Below, piece after piece: positions 20,309 through 27,740 of a stretch of 64,000 nt of DNA; within the stretch, counting starts at the first letter, position 1, and each line of letters opens with the position of its first letter. Below the pieces are notes generated by a model. The model saw only the letters and a program-made list of their open reading frames with translations, made no database searches and was not told where the DNA came from. Location: contig NZ_JAAVXB010000002.1 of the NCBI RefSeq assembly GCF_012241385.1, positions 248,001 to 312,000 on the forward strand. Direction: 5' to 3'. The translations under genes and the position numbers were made by a program. This DNA is from Solimonas marina (GTDB taxonomy: Bacteria > Pseudomonadota > Gammaproteobacteria > Nevskiales > Nevskiaceae).

Positions 20309-21104
20309 TGATGTTCTCCTTGGGTTTGGCGAGCGCGTGGATCGCCTTGCGCTGTTCTTCGGTCAGCGTGGCCTTCAGGCCCACGCGGGCGATGATCTGA
20401 GCAGGCGTCTTTTCGCTGTTCTGGACGAGCTTTTCCCACGCTGGCAGGTTTGCCTTGAAGGCAGCCGCGTCGTACTCGGGCTTTTCGGGCTTGGCATCGG
20501 CGCGCTGGCGCTCGGGCTGCGGTTCGGCGCGCGGGTTGTCGCGACCGCCGTTGCCGTCATCGTCGTCGTCCTGCTCGGCGAGGCCGGTCGCCATCTTGAA
20601 GGTGTACTTTTCGAGGTAGCTCACCGTCGAGGCGCGGGCCTGAATTGCGTTCTTTGCGCCGCCCACATCCGGCGGGCCGCCCATGCTCACCTGTTCGCTG
20701 TGTCCGTCGGCGTGCGTAATGACGCACGCGACCTCAATCCACGCCGGCTCATCGCGCAGAATCTTCCACGTCACCGACAGATCGGCTGCGGACAGTGCCG
20801 GTGTAGCGGCGTTCACGAAGTCGGAGAGCTTGGCGTAAGCCGTCCCGCGCAACGGTCCCTGCTCGACGGCCTGCGACCGCAATACGGGGACGTGCTGCGC
20901 GCGGAATTTCGCCATCGCGGCGTGAAACGCTTTCTTGGCCTGCTGAGCTTCCCAACGCTCTTGCAAGGCCATGAACTTCTCGATCGTTTCGAGCGGGTGG
21001 CCTTTCTCAACAGCCGCGCGCAGGAGTTCAGCCGGGAGGAATGCTGAAGCCTTCACGGTCCGAATCGGCTTCATTTCGGCGACGGGCTGGATGGCGGCGC
21101 TCAC
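20301..21104 (-). CDS. ERF-family single-strand annealing protein
   Basis: A 267-residue ERF recombinase from a GTG at 21104 overlapping the preceding stop. The ERF core is residues ~50-180: AMAKFRAQHVPVL, YAKLSDFVNAATPALSAADL (the A-D-L...PxL block), then GGAKNAIQARASTVSYLEKY. An acidic DDDDD stretch follows, and a C-terminal helical domain. It anneals single strands made by the YqaJ exonuclease; the two genes overlap by 8 bases. Confidence 0.92.
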   Translation of the reverse strand: MSAAIQPVAEMKPIRTVKASAFLPAELLRAAVEKGHPLETIEKFMALQERWEAQQAKKAFHAAMAKFRAQHVPVLRSQAVEQGPLRGTAYAKLSDFVNAATPALSAADLSVTWKILRDEPAWIEVACVITHADGHSEQVSMGGPPDVGGAKNAIQARASTVSYLEKYTFKMATGLAEQDDDDDGNGGRDNPRAEPQPERQRADAKPEKPEYDAAAFKANLPAWEKLVQNSEKTPAQIIARVGLKATLTEEQRKAIHALAKPKENINA

Positions 21105-21415
21105 TTCATCATCTCCGCGGCGGCGAGCGCCTGCTCGACGTAATCGGGCGTGTGCGCGTTCTCCATGCACATGCGGCGAACCGCCTGCACGAGCTGCGCG
21201 TTCACGAACTGAAGGTCGTGCCGGTGGTCGCGGACTTCGCTGAGCGCGCGGTACAGCACGTCGGCGCGCGAGCGCTCGATGCGAAGGTCTGCACGCAGGT
21301 TGGTCAGCGTTTCGACGTCGACGAGCACGGTTGGCTTGTGCTCGGCGGGCGCGCTACGTTCGGCGGGCGGGGTGAAGGGCTTCAACGCCGCCTTGATGAC
21401 GGGATGAACGCTCAT
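21101..21415 (-). CDS. Hypothetical phage protein
   Basis: A 104-residue product with no recognised family. A Pro-rich start (AALKPFTPPAERS) leads into a probable coiled coil (LTNLRADLRIERSRADVLYR) and a helical C-terminus. It overlaps the neighbouring genes by 4 bases on both sides, so it is translated as part of the leftward early operon. Confidence 0.7.
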   Translation of the reverse strand: MSVHPVIKAALKPFTPPAERSAPAEHKPTVLVDVETLTNLRADLRIERSRADVLYRALSEVRDHRHDLQFVNAQLVQAVRRMCMENAHTPDYVEQALAAAEMMK

Positions 21416-21738
21416 GCGAACTCACCCAGCCGGTGCATGCACTCGGGATCGTGGAGGAACAGCGAGCCGTCATCGCGGCGCACGTAGCAGACCTCGCTGC
21501 TGTTACGCGCACCGCCGGACGAGAACACCGGCAAGCCGTCGACGATCTCGACCTCGGCCAGGTGGTAGAGCTCGAGCGCGGCGTCGGTGAACGTCGGCTG
21601 CGGATCGCTGAGCACGTTCGCCTCGCCATCGATGACGACGTAATCAGCCGGGCTGATCTGGTGGCGGATGCGGACATCGGCCGGCACGGCGTTTCCGGCG
21701 CGCTCAACGCGCATGCCTTTGATTTCGAGGGCGCGCAT
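21412..21738 (-). CDS. Hypothetical phage protein
   Basis: A 108-residue product from ATG 21738. It contains a run of beta-like segments (VPADVRIRHQISPADYVVID) and a VCYVRRDDGSLFLHDPEC region. No family recognised. The start overlaps the stop of the 58-residue gene upstream by one base (TGATG). Confidence 0.65.
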   Translation of the reverse strand: MRALEIKGMRVERAGNAVPADVRIRHQISPADYVVIDGEANVLSDPQPTFTDAALELYHLAEVEIVDGLPVFSSGGARNSSEVCYVRRDDGSLFLHDPECMHRLGEFA

Positions 21739-21914
21739 CACACGCCCCCATTGCGGCGCAGCCGCGTCATGAGGTTGTCGTCGGCCGGCAGGTCCGGGTC
21801 GCAATAGACGACCGGGCGGGGCGGGAACTTCGGGGCCGGCGCCGGACGATCGACCGCCATGCGGCGCGCCGAGCGGCGACGGAAAACGGATGTGAGGCGG
21901 GACAGAAGAGACAT
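21738..21914 (-). CDS. First gene of the leftward operon, 58-residue basic protein
   Basis: A short gene starting at ATG 21914 with an excellent AAGGAGGG site 5 bases upstream. The product begins MSLLSRLTSVFRRRSARRMA and then is Pro-rich (APAPKFPPRPVVY). It is Arg-rich at the N-terminus and acidic in the middle. Its place as the first gene behind the putative PL promoter is that of N in lambda, and Arg-rich N-termini are a feature of N antiterminators. That link is positional inference only. Confidence 0.65.
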   Translation of the reverse strand: MSLLSRLTSVFRRRSARRMAVDRPAPAPKFPPRPVVYCDPDLPADDNLMTRLRRNGGV

Positions 21915-21939
21915 AGCACCCTCCTTGTTGGGTGGGTGA

Positions 21940-21968
21940 ATAGTGCCTATGAGAAACTTTTAATTCAA
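21940..21968 (-). promoter_or_regulatory. Putative PL promoter of the leftward early operon
   Basis: Read on the minus strand, TTGAAT (plus 21963-21968) and CACTAT (plus 21940-21945) are separated by 17 bases, a good sigma-70 layout. It lies about 26 bases upstream of the first gene. Operator-like sequences overlap it, so the S24 repressor probably controls it. Confidence 0.55.
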
Positions 21969-22005
21969 TATCAAATAGAGACTAAAAATAGTATCTATAT
22001 GAGAC
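21943..22005. promoter_or_regulatory. Putative OL operator cluster (three sites)
   Basis: Three matches to the 13-base palindrome ATCTC-TAT-GAGAT found at the repressor/Cro intergenic region: 21943-21955 (GTGCC TAT GAGAA, 6 of 10 arm positions), 21970-21982 (ATCAA ATA GAGAC, 7 of 10), 21993-22005 (ATCTA TAT GAGAC, 8 of 10). They overlap or lie upstream of the PL candidate. Confidence 0.5.
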
Positions 22006-22079
22006 TTAAAGAAATTTAGTTGCTCGGCGCCGGTTGCGGCGCTACGGTTATGCCGATCTCTGCAGGGGGAGATGGGGAG

Positions 22080-22763
22080 ATGAGCCGCATCATCGTTGCC
22101 TGTGCATGCTTGTTGTTGAGCAGCCAGGCACTTGCGCAGACGGTCTACAAGTGCAAGAACGCGAATGGCACGATGTCGTTTCAGCAATCTCGATGTTCGA
22201 GCGCGAAAGGACAGGTCAGTGCTGCATTCACAGGTCGCGGCGGGATGGCAACCGTCGATAGCTCAGCCGCAGCGGACACGGAACGTTACGAGCGCATGAG
22301 AAGCGCAAAGCGTCAGGCGCGTGCGCGACAAGACGTGGAATGGGCTGAAAGCACGATGACAGAAAGCGCCATTGCTCAACGCAACAGGGACGAAGAGGAT
22401 GCGCGTCGTGCGCGCATCAGCGCAGGGTCACTGACGCATCGAGGGATGCACACAGTGCCGCGGGCTGAATTCCCAAACTCATCAGCGACTTGGCAGAAAG
22501 AAACTCCACCGACTTGGGATGATGAAGACGGCGGACGTCGACGTGCGGCGAATATTCCACCATCCCCGCCAGACGACTCGCTGCAAGAAAGCGATCGGCA
22601 TTCATTCGTCGACGCGAATGGAAACACATATACCCCAAACGACAATGGATATTTCAGCGCGACGGGAGGCGGGCAGTTCTACGACAAGGGGAACAATCGG
22701 TACTACAGTCCGCAGAACGGGGCCATTTGCACCCAGCAACTCAATGAGATGAATTGCCAATGA
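22080..22763 (+). CDS. Secreted DUF4124-like protein in the immunity region
   Basis: A 227-residue protein from ATG 22080, behind a purine-rich AGGGGGAG site. The first 21 residues (MSRIIVACACLLLSSQALAQ) form a signal peptide with an Ala-x-Ala site. TVYKCKNANGTMSFQQSRC follows, the DUF4124 pattern (YKC...G...F...C). The remainder is low-complexity, with a charged helical middle and a glycine/tyrosine-rich end (YFSATGGGQFYDKGNNRYYS). DUF4124 proteins are usually chromosomal envelope proteins. Here the gene is isolated between the PL region and the repressor, where lambda-like phages often place lysogeny-expressed exclusion genes. That role is inference. Confidence 0.75.
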   Translation: MSRIIVACACLLLSSQALAQTVYKCKNANGTMSFQQSRCSSAKGQVSAAFTGRGGMATVDSSAAADTERYERMRSAKRQARARQDVEWAESTMTESAIAQRNRDEEDARRARISAGSLTHRGMHTVPRAEFPNSSATWQKETPPTWDDEDGGRRRAANIPPSPPDDSLQESDRHSFVDANGNTYTPNDNGYFSATGGGQFYDKGNNRYYSPQNGAICTQQLNEMNCQ

Positions 22764-22846
22764 GCGTGACGGGTCGGATGCGCGCCCTGCTGGCAGCACA
22801 GCGATCGCCTCTACGCTCGTTGCCCAGTAGGACGGGAGGATGACCT

Positions 22847-23095
22847 ATGAGTGATGGACGCCGCGACGAGGCGCTGCTGTTGGTCTCAACCCAGCTTTAC
22901 GGTCTCACTGCGGTGGTTCGAGCGATGATTGCGACACATCCGCAACCGGAAAAGGTGCGTCTTCTTTTTGATCAACTTCTGATGCAGATGCTTGCGGATC
23001 CCGTGTACCTTGGCGATAAGAAGAACGCGCAGGCCTTGAGGGAGTTCGGGGAAGCCGTATTTCAGCCTTCACTAAGGCTTGATACTGAAGATTGA
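22847..23095 (+). CDS. Hypothetical small phage protein
   Basis: An 82-residue helical, soluble-looking protein (MSDGRRDEALLLVSTQLYGL). A GGGAGGATG ribosome-binding site supports the start. No family recognised. It lies 83 bases after the DUF4124-like gene on the same strand, so they may be co-transcribed. Confidence 0.6.
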   Translation: MSDGRRDEALLLVSTQLYGLTAVVRAMIATHPQPEKVRLLFDQLLMQMLADPVYLGDKKNAQALREFGEAVFQPSLRLDTED

Positions 23096-23103
23096 CGGCC
23101 TCA

Positions 23104-23238
23104 AAGATCGTGGCTTTGCTTGTCATTGCCATCATCCGGAAGGTGATGGTTCATCATCCGCTCTGCAATCCATGCTAGGCCATAGTTCAGCGCGAAGACG
23201 CCGACCCCGCAGACCACGATCTCGAAGAGCGTTTCCAT
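23104..23238 (-). CDS. Possible 44-residue membrane protein downstream of the repressor
   Basis: A short frame starting 4 bases after the repressor stop. The product begins METLFEIVVCGVGVFALNYG and has one hydrophobic segment of about 20 residues, then a polar His/Asp-rich tail. The tight spacing behind the repressor suggests co-expression in the lysogen, the position of rex-type exclusion genes. The ribosome-binding site is weak. It could be a chance frame. Confidence 0.4.
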
Positions 23239-23242
23239 GCGA

Positions 23243-23965
23243 TCAGTATCGATCCCGCAGGATCTTCTCAACCACAACGCCGACGAACGTTGCCGGCCGC
23301 GTGACCTCGATCGTTGGGTACTCCTTGTTCAGCGGCTTCAGGTACTGGCGATCGCCGTCCACCTGTAATTGCTTGAACGTGGCCTGCGATTCATTTTCGA
23401 GGCGCACCACCACGTAGTCGCCGCTGCGAGGTTCGCGCAGGTCAGCGCGCTTCACGATGATCAGGCACCCCGGCGGAAAACTGCGTGGGTTATCCGGATC
23501 CCACATTGAGTCGTTCTCGACGCGCAAACAGACCGCCTCTTCCGGGCGCAAATCGTCGCTGGTATCGATGTATTCGTATTCGCCTGGCGGCAGAAAGTAG
23601 TCGTGAATGTCAGAGAAGCCGCCAGCCTTCACCCAACTGATGATCGGTATGCGACCGCGGCCCCGTGGCAACGCGCGCACTTCCTCGAACGTCGTGTCGA
23701 TGATGCGGCTTTTGTCCTCAATGGCGTCGACCACTTTGCCATGCTTGTGATCGAGCCAGTTCCGGGGCTTACCTGAAACCTCTTCAATCCGCCGGGCCAA
23801 GTCGTCGCCGATGTTGCGGGCGCCTTTCGCATCCTTGTTCAAAATCTTCGAGACGTAGGACTGCTGCACCCCAATAGCCGCCGCCATTCGGGTTCGTTTA
23901 CCGCCAAAGACTTCCGTGAGAATTCGATTGCCGTTCTCGCGGCGGATGTCATTGATATCTTCCAT
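23243..23965 (-). CDS. CI-like prophage repressor, S24 peptidase family
   Basis: A 240-residue repressor that should maintain lysogeny and be inactivated by RecA-stimulated self-cleavage. An XRE-type helix-turn-helix lies at residues ~25-65 (AAIGVQQSYVSKILN). The C-terminal S24 domain has the Ala114-Gly115 cleavage site in WVKAGGF, the nucleophile Ser153 in ENDSMWDP and the general base Lys198 in TFKQLQ. All three are intact, so the prophage is probably inducible. It is divergent from the Cro-like gene, with operator-like palindromes between. Confidence 0.95.
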   Translation of the reverse strand: MEDINDIRRENGNRILTEVFGGKRTRMAAAIGVQQSYVSKILNKDAKGARNIGDDLARRIEEVSGKPRNWLDHKHGKVVDAIEDKSRIIDTTFEEVRALPRGRGRIPIISWVKAGGFSDIHDYFLPPGEYEYIDTSDDLRPEEAVCLRVENDSMWDPDNPRSFPPGCLIIVKRADLREPRSGDYVVVRLENESQATFKQLQVDGDRQYLKPLNKEYPTIEVTRPATFVGVVVEKILRDRY

Positions 23966-23986
23966 CCTAAAAGTAAAACACTATGT

Positions 23987-24047
23987 CTCTCAAAGAGATA
24001 TGAACACGGAGAAACTATTCTTCTGGTCAAATAAATCTCTATGAGAT
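23987..24047. promoter_or_regulatory. Putative OR operators between repressor and Cro-like gene
   Basis: Two 13-base palindromes lie in the 116-base divergent intergenic region: 23987-23999 (CTCTC AAA GAGAT, 9 of 10 arm positions) and 24035-24047 (ATCTC TAT GAGAT, perfect). The region is AT-rich against the GC-rich surroundings, as expected for promoters. The same motif recurs at 21943-22005. Confidence 0.6.
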
Positions 24048-24081
24048 ATTTTTAAGGCTCTGACTGACATCAGGGTCTGAC

Positions 24082-24351
24082 ATGGCCGCATTCGATTTCC
24101 GCGCATTCTGGTCGTCGCTCGACGACCTGGGACGCGCCAAGCTCGCTCACAAGGCTGAACTGAGCGTCGCCTACATCTCAACCGGGCTCATCTCGTCCCG
24201 GAAAGTCCCGCGTCCCGCCAGCGTCCGGCGCCTCGCCGCGGCCTGCTGTGCGCTCGGGAAGAAGGTGACGGAGCAGCAGCTCTATCTCTACTTCCACGAA
24301 CGCCACCTGGAGGCTGCGGCTGAAAAAGAACCGCTGCGCGCGAATGGATAG
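24082..24351 (+). CDS. Cro-like small DNA-binding protein
   Basis: An 89-residue protein, divergent from the repressor. LGRAKLAHKAELSVAYISTG resembles the first helices of an HTH of the Cro/YdaS type, followed by RPASVRRLAAACCALG. By position it is the Cro equivalent that would shut off the repressor promoter. The sequence similarity is modest. Confidence 0.6.
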   Translation: MAAFDFRAFWSSLDDLGRAKLAHKAELSVAYISTGLISSRKVPRPASVRRLAAACCALGKKVTEQQLYLYFHERHLEAAAEKEPLRANG

Positions 24352-24595
24352 CTCGACGAACGTGAATATGGAAACCGTCGAGTTCGCGCTCGCGGAGCCG
24401 TCACCGCTCGGGAAGTGCAGCTTCGAGACCAAAGTGAGCTTGCCCGAAGCCATCGACGATGACCTGCAGATGTTGGCATCGGCGGCCGGGATGACGAAGA
24501 GCGCATATATCCGGGAAATCATGGTCGAGCACTGTGTGGGCCGGGCTGGTGTGCTCAGGTTGAACCAGCAGCGCCGCTTCGGCAGTGCGAGGTGA
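24344..24595 (+). CDS. Ribbon-helix-helix-like protein
   Basis: An 83-residue protein. The central part, FETKVSLPEAIDDDLQMLAS followed by AAGMTKSAYIREIM, has the strand-helix-helix pattern of Arc/MetJ-type DNA-binding proteins. The ATG at 24344 overlaps the Cro-like gene by 8 bases; an internal ATG at 24368 is an alternative start. Likely an early regulator. Confidence 0.6.
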   Translation: MDSSTNVNMETVEFALAEPSPLGKCSFETKVSLPEAIDDDLQMLASAAGMTKSAYIREIMVEHCVGRAGVLRLNQQRRFGSAR

Positions 24596-24602
24596 GGCCG
24601 GA

Positions 24603-25553
24603 ATGTCTCCCTCGACGGTGCATCACATCATCAACGTCTCAGGCGGTAAAGACTCAACCGCCACGTATCTGCTCGCTCTGGAACGCCTGAAAGGCAACTT
24701 CCACGCGGTATTCGCTGATACCGGAAATGAGCACGAGGCGACGTACGAGTTCGTCGAGTGCCTGCATGAGCGCACTGGTGGCCCCAAGGTTGAGATCGTG
24801 CGCGCTGATTTTTCGGCTGACCTGCTGCGTCATCGCGACTACATCCTGCGCGAATGGCCAAAGCAGGGAATTCCGCAAGAGAAAGTCGAGCGCGCCGCAG
24901 CGCTACACGAGCCGACCGGTAATCCATTCCTCGACCTATGTATCAGCAAGGGCCGCTTTCCGAGCCGCATGGCGCAGTTCTGCACAGCCGAGCTCAAGCA
25001 ATGGCCGATCACCGATCAGATCGTGCTACCGGCGCTGCGCAAAGGACCGGTACTGCAGTGGTTGGGCATCCGAGCCGACGAATCGCCGAATCGCGCAAAG
25101 CAGCCGCGCTATAACCGCGACGATTCCGGCGCATATCTGTGGCGGCCGATCTTCCGCTGGACGGTCGCCGACGTCTGGGCGCAGCACCGCAGGCATGGCC
25201 TGGCGCGCAACGCGCTCTATGACCAGGGCATGACGCGTGTCGGCTGCATGCCGTGCATCAACTGCCGGAAGGATGAACTGCGATTGATCGCACTGCGCTT
25301 CCCGGAGCACATCGATCGCATCAGGCAATGGGAGGAAATCGTCAGCACCACGAACAAGCGCAGCAGCGCGACATTCTTCCCAGCGGTGACCGACCCGATG
25401 GATGTTGAGCGCCCAGGCTCTTACTCCCGCATCGACACCATTGTCGAGTGGAGCAAGACCGGTCGTGGTGGACGTCAGTACGCGATGTTCTTCGATGATC
25501 AGGCCGGCGGCGGTTGTTCGAACGAACAGGGCCTGTGCGAGAGGGCTGCATAG
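24603..25553 (+). CDS. PAPS-reductase-family PP-loop protein
   Basis: A 316-residue protein of the phosphoadenosine phosphosulfate reductase/ATP pyrophosphatase superfamily. The PP-loop is NVSGGKDST at residues ~10-18. WLGIRADESPNRAK follows at the position of the family's substrate loop. A CMPCINC cluster sits around residue 218-224. Phage members are common but biochemically undefined. They resemble DndC-type enzymes that activate atoms for DNA sulfur modification as much as sulfate-assimilation enzymes. It is early in the rightward operon, directly ahead of the replication genes, with which it overlaps by a stop/start base. Confidence 0.8.
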   Translation: MSPSTVHHIINVSGGKDSTATYLLALERLKGNFHAVFADTGNEHEATYEFVECLHERTGGPKVEIVRADFSADLLRHRDYILREWPKQGIPQEKVERAAALHEPTGNPFLDLCISKGRFPSRMAQFCTAELKQWPITDQIVLPALRKGPVLQWLGIRADESPNRAKQPRYNRDDSGAYLWRPIFRWTVADVWAQHRRHGLARNALYDQGMTRVGCMPCINCRKDELRLIALRFPEHIDRIRQWEEIVSTTNKRSSATFFPAVTDPMDVERPGSYSRIDTIVEWSKTGRGGRQYAMFFDDQAGGGCSNEQGLCERAA

Positions 25554-26380
25554 TGGCGCGCATTCGCACCGTTAAGCCCGATTTTTGGAAGCACGAGGGG
25601 CTTTCCAGCCTTCCGGAGGCGACGCACATGCTCGCCGCCGCGCTACTGAATTACGCCGATGACGAAGGCTATTTCAATGCGCATCCCGGGCTCGTGAAAG
25701 CCGAGTGCTGCCCATTGCGTGAGCCCTCAGTGAGTGTTCACGACAGCATCAGTGCGCTCGCATGTATCGGCTATTTGAGGCTCGGGACTGGAAACGACGG
25801 CCGCCGATACGCGCACATCGTCTCATTTGACGAACATCAGCGTGTGAATCGCGCAACGCCTAGCAAGATCAAGGACTTGGCCATTCTATGGGATGACGCC
25901 GTGAGCGCTCACCCACAACTCAGTGAGCCTTCATTGCCGGAAGGGAAGGGAAGGGAAGAGGAAAAGGAACAGGGAAGGGAATATGCGCCGAGCTCCGCTG
26001 ACGCGGCCTCGCCGCCGTCCCACGTGGAACTTGACCCCCTCGAATTTTCGCTGGCCCCTGAAGAGCCGCCGCGGCTGGAAGTGACGCCCCCCGTCATCAC
26101 GCTCCCGACCAACACCGGCGCCGACTACGGCATCACCGCCGAGCTTGTCGCCGACTGGCAACGCACCTATCCCGCCGTCGACGTCATGGCGGCGCTGCAG
26201 CGCATGCGGGCGTGGTGCAACGCAAACCCGAAGCTGCGCAAGACCTCGTCGGGGATGCAGCGCTTCGTGAACAACTGGCTGTCGCGCGAGCAAGACCGCG
26301 CCGGCGTCAGGGCGCCGCCACGCGCCGGCCCCTCGCGCCTGCAAACCCCTGACCCTGGTACCGAGTACGGAGACCTGTGA
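25553..26380 (+). CDS. Phage replication initiator-like protein (winged-helix)
   Basis: A 275-residue protein from a GTG at 25553 overlapping the preceding TAG. The opening MARIRTVKPDFWKHEGLSSL and ALLNYADDEGYF is the usual start of phage replication proteins with an N-terminal winged-helix domain. An acidic, Pro-rich linker (~130-190) separates it from a C-terminal helical domain (WQRTYPAVDVMAALQRMRAW), as in DnaT/primosome-like proteins. It pairs with the DnaC-like ATPase downstream, as O and P do in lambda. Confidence 0.8.
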   Translation: MARIRTVKPDFWKHEGLSSLPEATHMLAAALLNYADDEGYFNAHPGLVKAECCPLREPSVSVHDSISALACIGYLRLGTGNDGRRYAHIVSFDEHQRVNRATPSKIKDLAILWDDAVSAHPQLSEPSLPEGKGREEEKEQGREYAPSSADAASPPSHVELDPLEFSLAPEEPPRLEVTPPVITLPTNTGADYGITAELVADWQRTYPAVDVMAALQRMRAWCNANPKLRKTSSGMQRFVNNWLSREQDRAGVRAPPRAGPSRLQTPDPGTEYGDL

Positions 26381-27117
26381 TGAACGGAATCGTTTCGCTC
26401 GGCGAAGCCATGCCAATGCGCCCCCACACGACGCAGAAGTGCGAGCAGCACGGCGAGTACCCGTCGTACCGCTTCGCCGGCCGCCAAACCGGCTGCCCGC
26501 GCTGCGCCGACGACAAGCTCCGCAAGGACCAGCACCTGCGGAACGTTGCGCTGGAGGCCGAGCGCTTTGCGGCCCGTCTGAAGCAGGTCGGCATTCCGCC
26601 GCGCTACGCCGATGCGCACCTCGACGAAGTTGATCAGGCCGAAGCCATCCGTGCGTGGTTGCGCGCGGCGCGCGCCGGCAAGTCGGGTGCGCTGGTGGTG
26701 CTCGGGCATACCGGCACCGGCAAGACGCATCTCGCCTGCGCTGCGGCGCGATACGCCATCGAGCAAGGCATGGCGGCGCGCTACACCACCGTGCCCCGGT
26801 ACTTGCGCCAGATCGCAGAGACGTGGGGCGTGCGTGGCGTCACCGAGCGCGCCGTACATCAGCCGTTGGTCGACGCCGAGCTGCTGGTGCTCGACGAACT
26901 CGGCGCGGGCCGCGCCGGCGAGAACGACACCTGGCGCGTGCACGACCTGATCGCCGATCGCTACGACGAAGCCCGTCCGACGATCCTCATTTCAAACCTC
27001 ACACCGAATGAGCTTCGCGCCGTGATCGGCGATCGGGCCTACGACCGCATCCGCGAGGACTGCGTGCAGATCAACCTCGTCGGCGAATCGCGGCGCGCCC
27101 CGCCGCAGCGTCGCTGA
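26380..27117 (+). CDS. DnaC/IstB-like helicase loader ATPase
   Basis: A 245-residue AAA+ protein that would load host DnaB helicase. The N-terminus has a zinc-binding set C21-x2-H24 and C39-x2-C42. Walker A is GHTGTGKTH around residues 109-117, Walker B is LLVLDELG near 168, and a sensor-type ISNLTP follows. The start is the ATG in TGATG at the end of the initiator gene; a GTG one codon earlier is possible. Confidence 0.9.
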   Translation: MNGIVSLGEAMPMRPHTTQKCEQHGEYPSYRFAGRQTGCPRCADDKLRKDQHLRNVALEAERFAARLKQVGIPPRYADAHLDEVDQAEAIRAWLRAARAGKSGALVVLGHTGTGKTHLACAAARYAIEQGMAARYTTVPRYLRQIAETWGVRGVTERAVHQPLVDAELLVLDELGAGRAGENDTWRVHDLIADRYDEARPTILISNLTPNELRAVIGDRAYDRIREDCVQINLVGESRRAPPQRR

Positions 27118-27134
27118 CCGCACCGGAGAGCCAC

Positions 27135-27740
27135 ATGGGAACTGCAGAGCCCCTGAGCACCGCAGCCGCCGCAGCACGCCGAGACACCGGCATCCAGCGC
27201 GCCGGCGAGCACGCCGATCGCGTGAGTCCGGATTGGATCGCCGAGGCGGCACGCTTCATCGCGACGTACGCGGAGACGCATGTCGACTTTCTCGCGGAGG
27301 ATGTCGTCGCCGCATCGGCCGGCATCATCGCGCCGCCGCCGGACGGTCGCGCCTGGGGTGCCGCGCTGCGCCGCGCCGCGGCAAACGGAGTGATCGAGAA
27401 GTTGGGCTACCGGCCGGCGAAGACGTCGAACCTGTCGCCCAAGGTCGCCTGGGGCTCGCGCGTGCTGGACCTGCACGCTGCGTTCGGCGAAACCGAGTGG
27501 AAGAAACTCGGCCGCCAGTACATTCGTGCCTTCCGCTCCAACGTCGCGCGCGAGGCCTTCGAGACGAATGCGCTGACCATCTGGGCATCGACGCGCGGCT
27601 GCCCGGCGCCGCAGATGTTTCGCTGGTGGTCGGAAGCGCTCGAGGCCGAAGGCCTGCACCTTGAGCACCAGCGCGGCCCGAACTGCGGGAAGTGGGTGAC
27701 GAAGCCCTGCTGCGCCGAGTGCGCGGAGTCGCACGCATGA
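27135..27740 (+). CDS. Hypothetical phage early protein
   Basis: A 201-residue protein typical of this operon position. The N-terminus (DTGIQRAGEHADRVSPDWIA) leads into a winged-helix-like region (ARFIATYAETHVDFLAEDVV) and a later FETNALTIWASTRGCPAP. The C-terminus has a CCAEC cluster. It may be two fused small modules. Function unknown. It is preceded by GGAGAG at good spacing. Confidence 0.65.
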   Translation: MGTAEPLSTAAAAARRDTGIQRAGEHADRVSPDWIAEAARFIATYAETHVDFLAEDVVAASAGIIAPPPDGRAWGAALRRAAANGVIEKLGYRPAKTSNLSPKVAWGSRVLDLHAAFGETEWKKLGRQYIRAFRSNVAREAFETNALTIWASTRGCPAPQMFRWWSEALEAEGLHLEHQRGPNCGKWVTKPCCAECAESHA

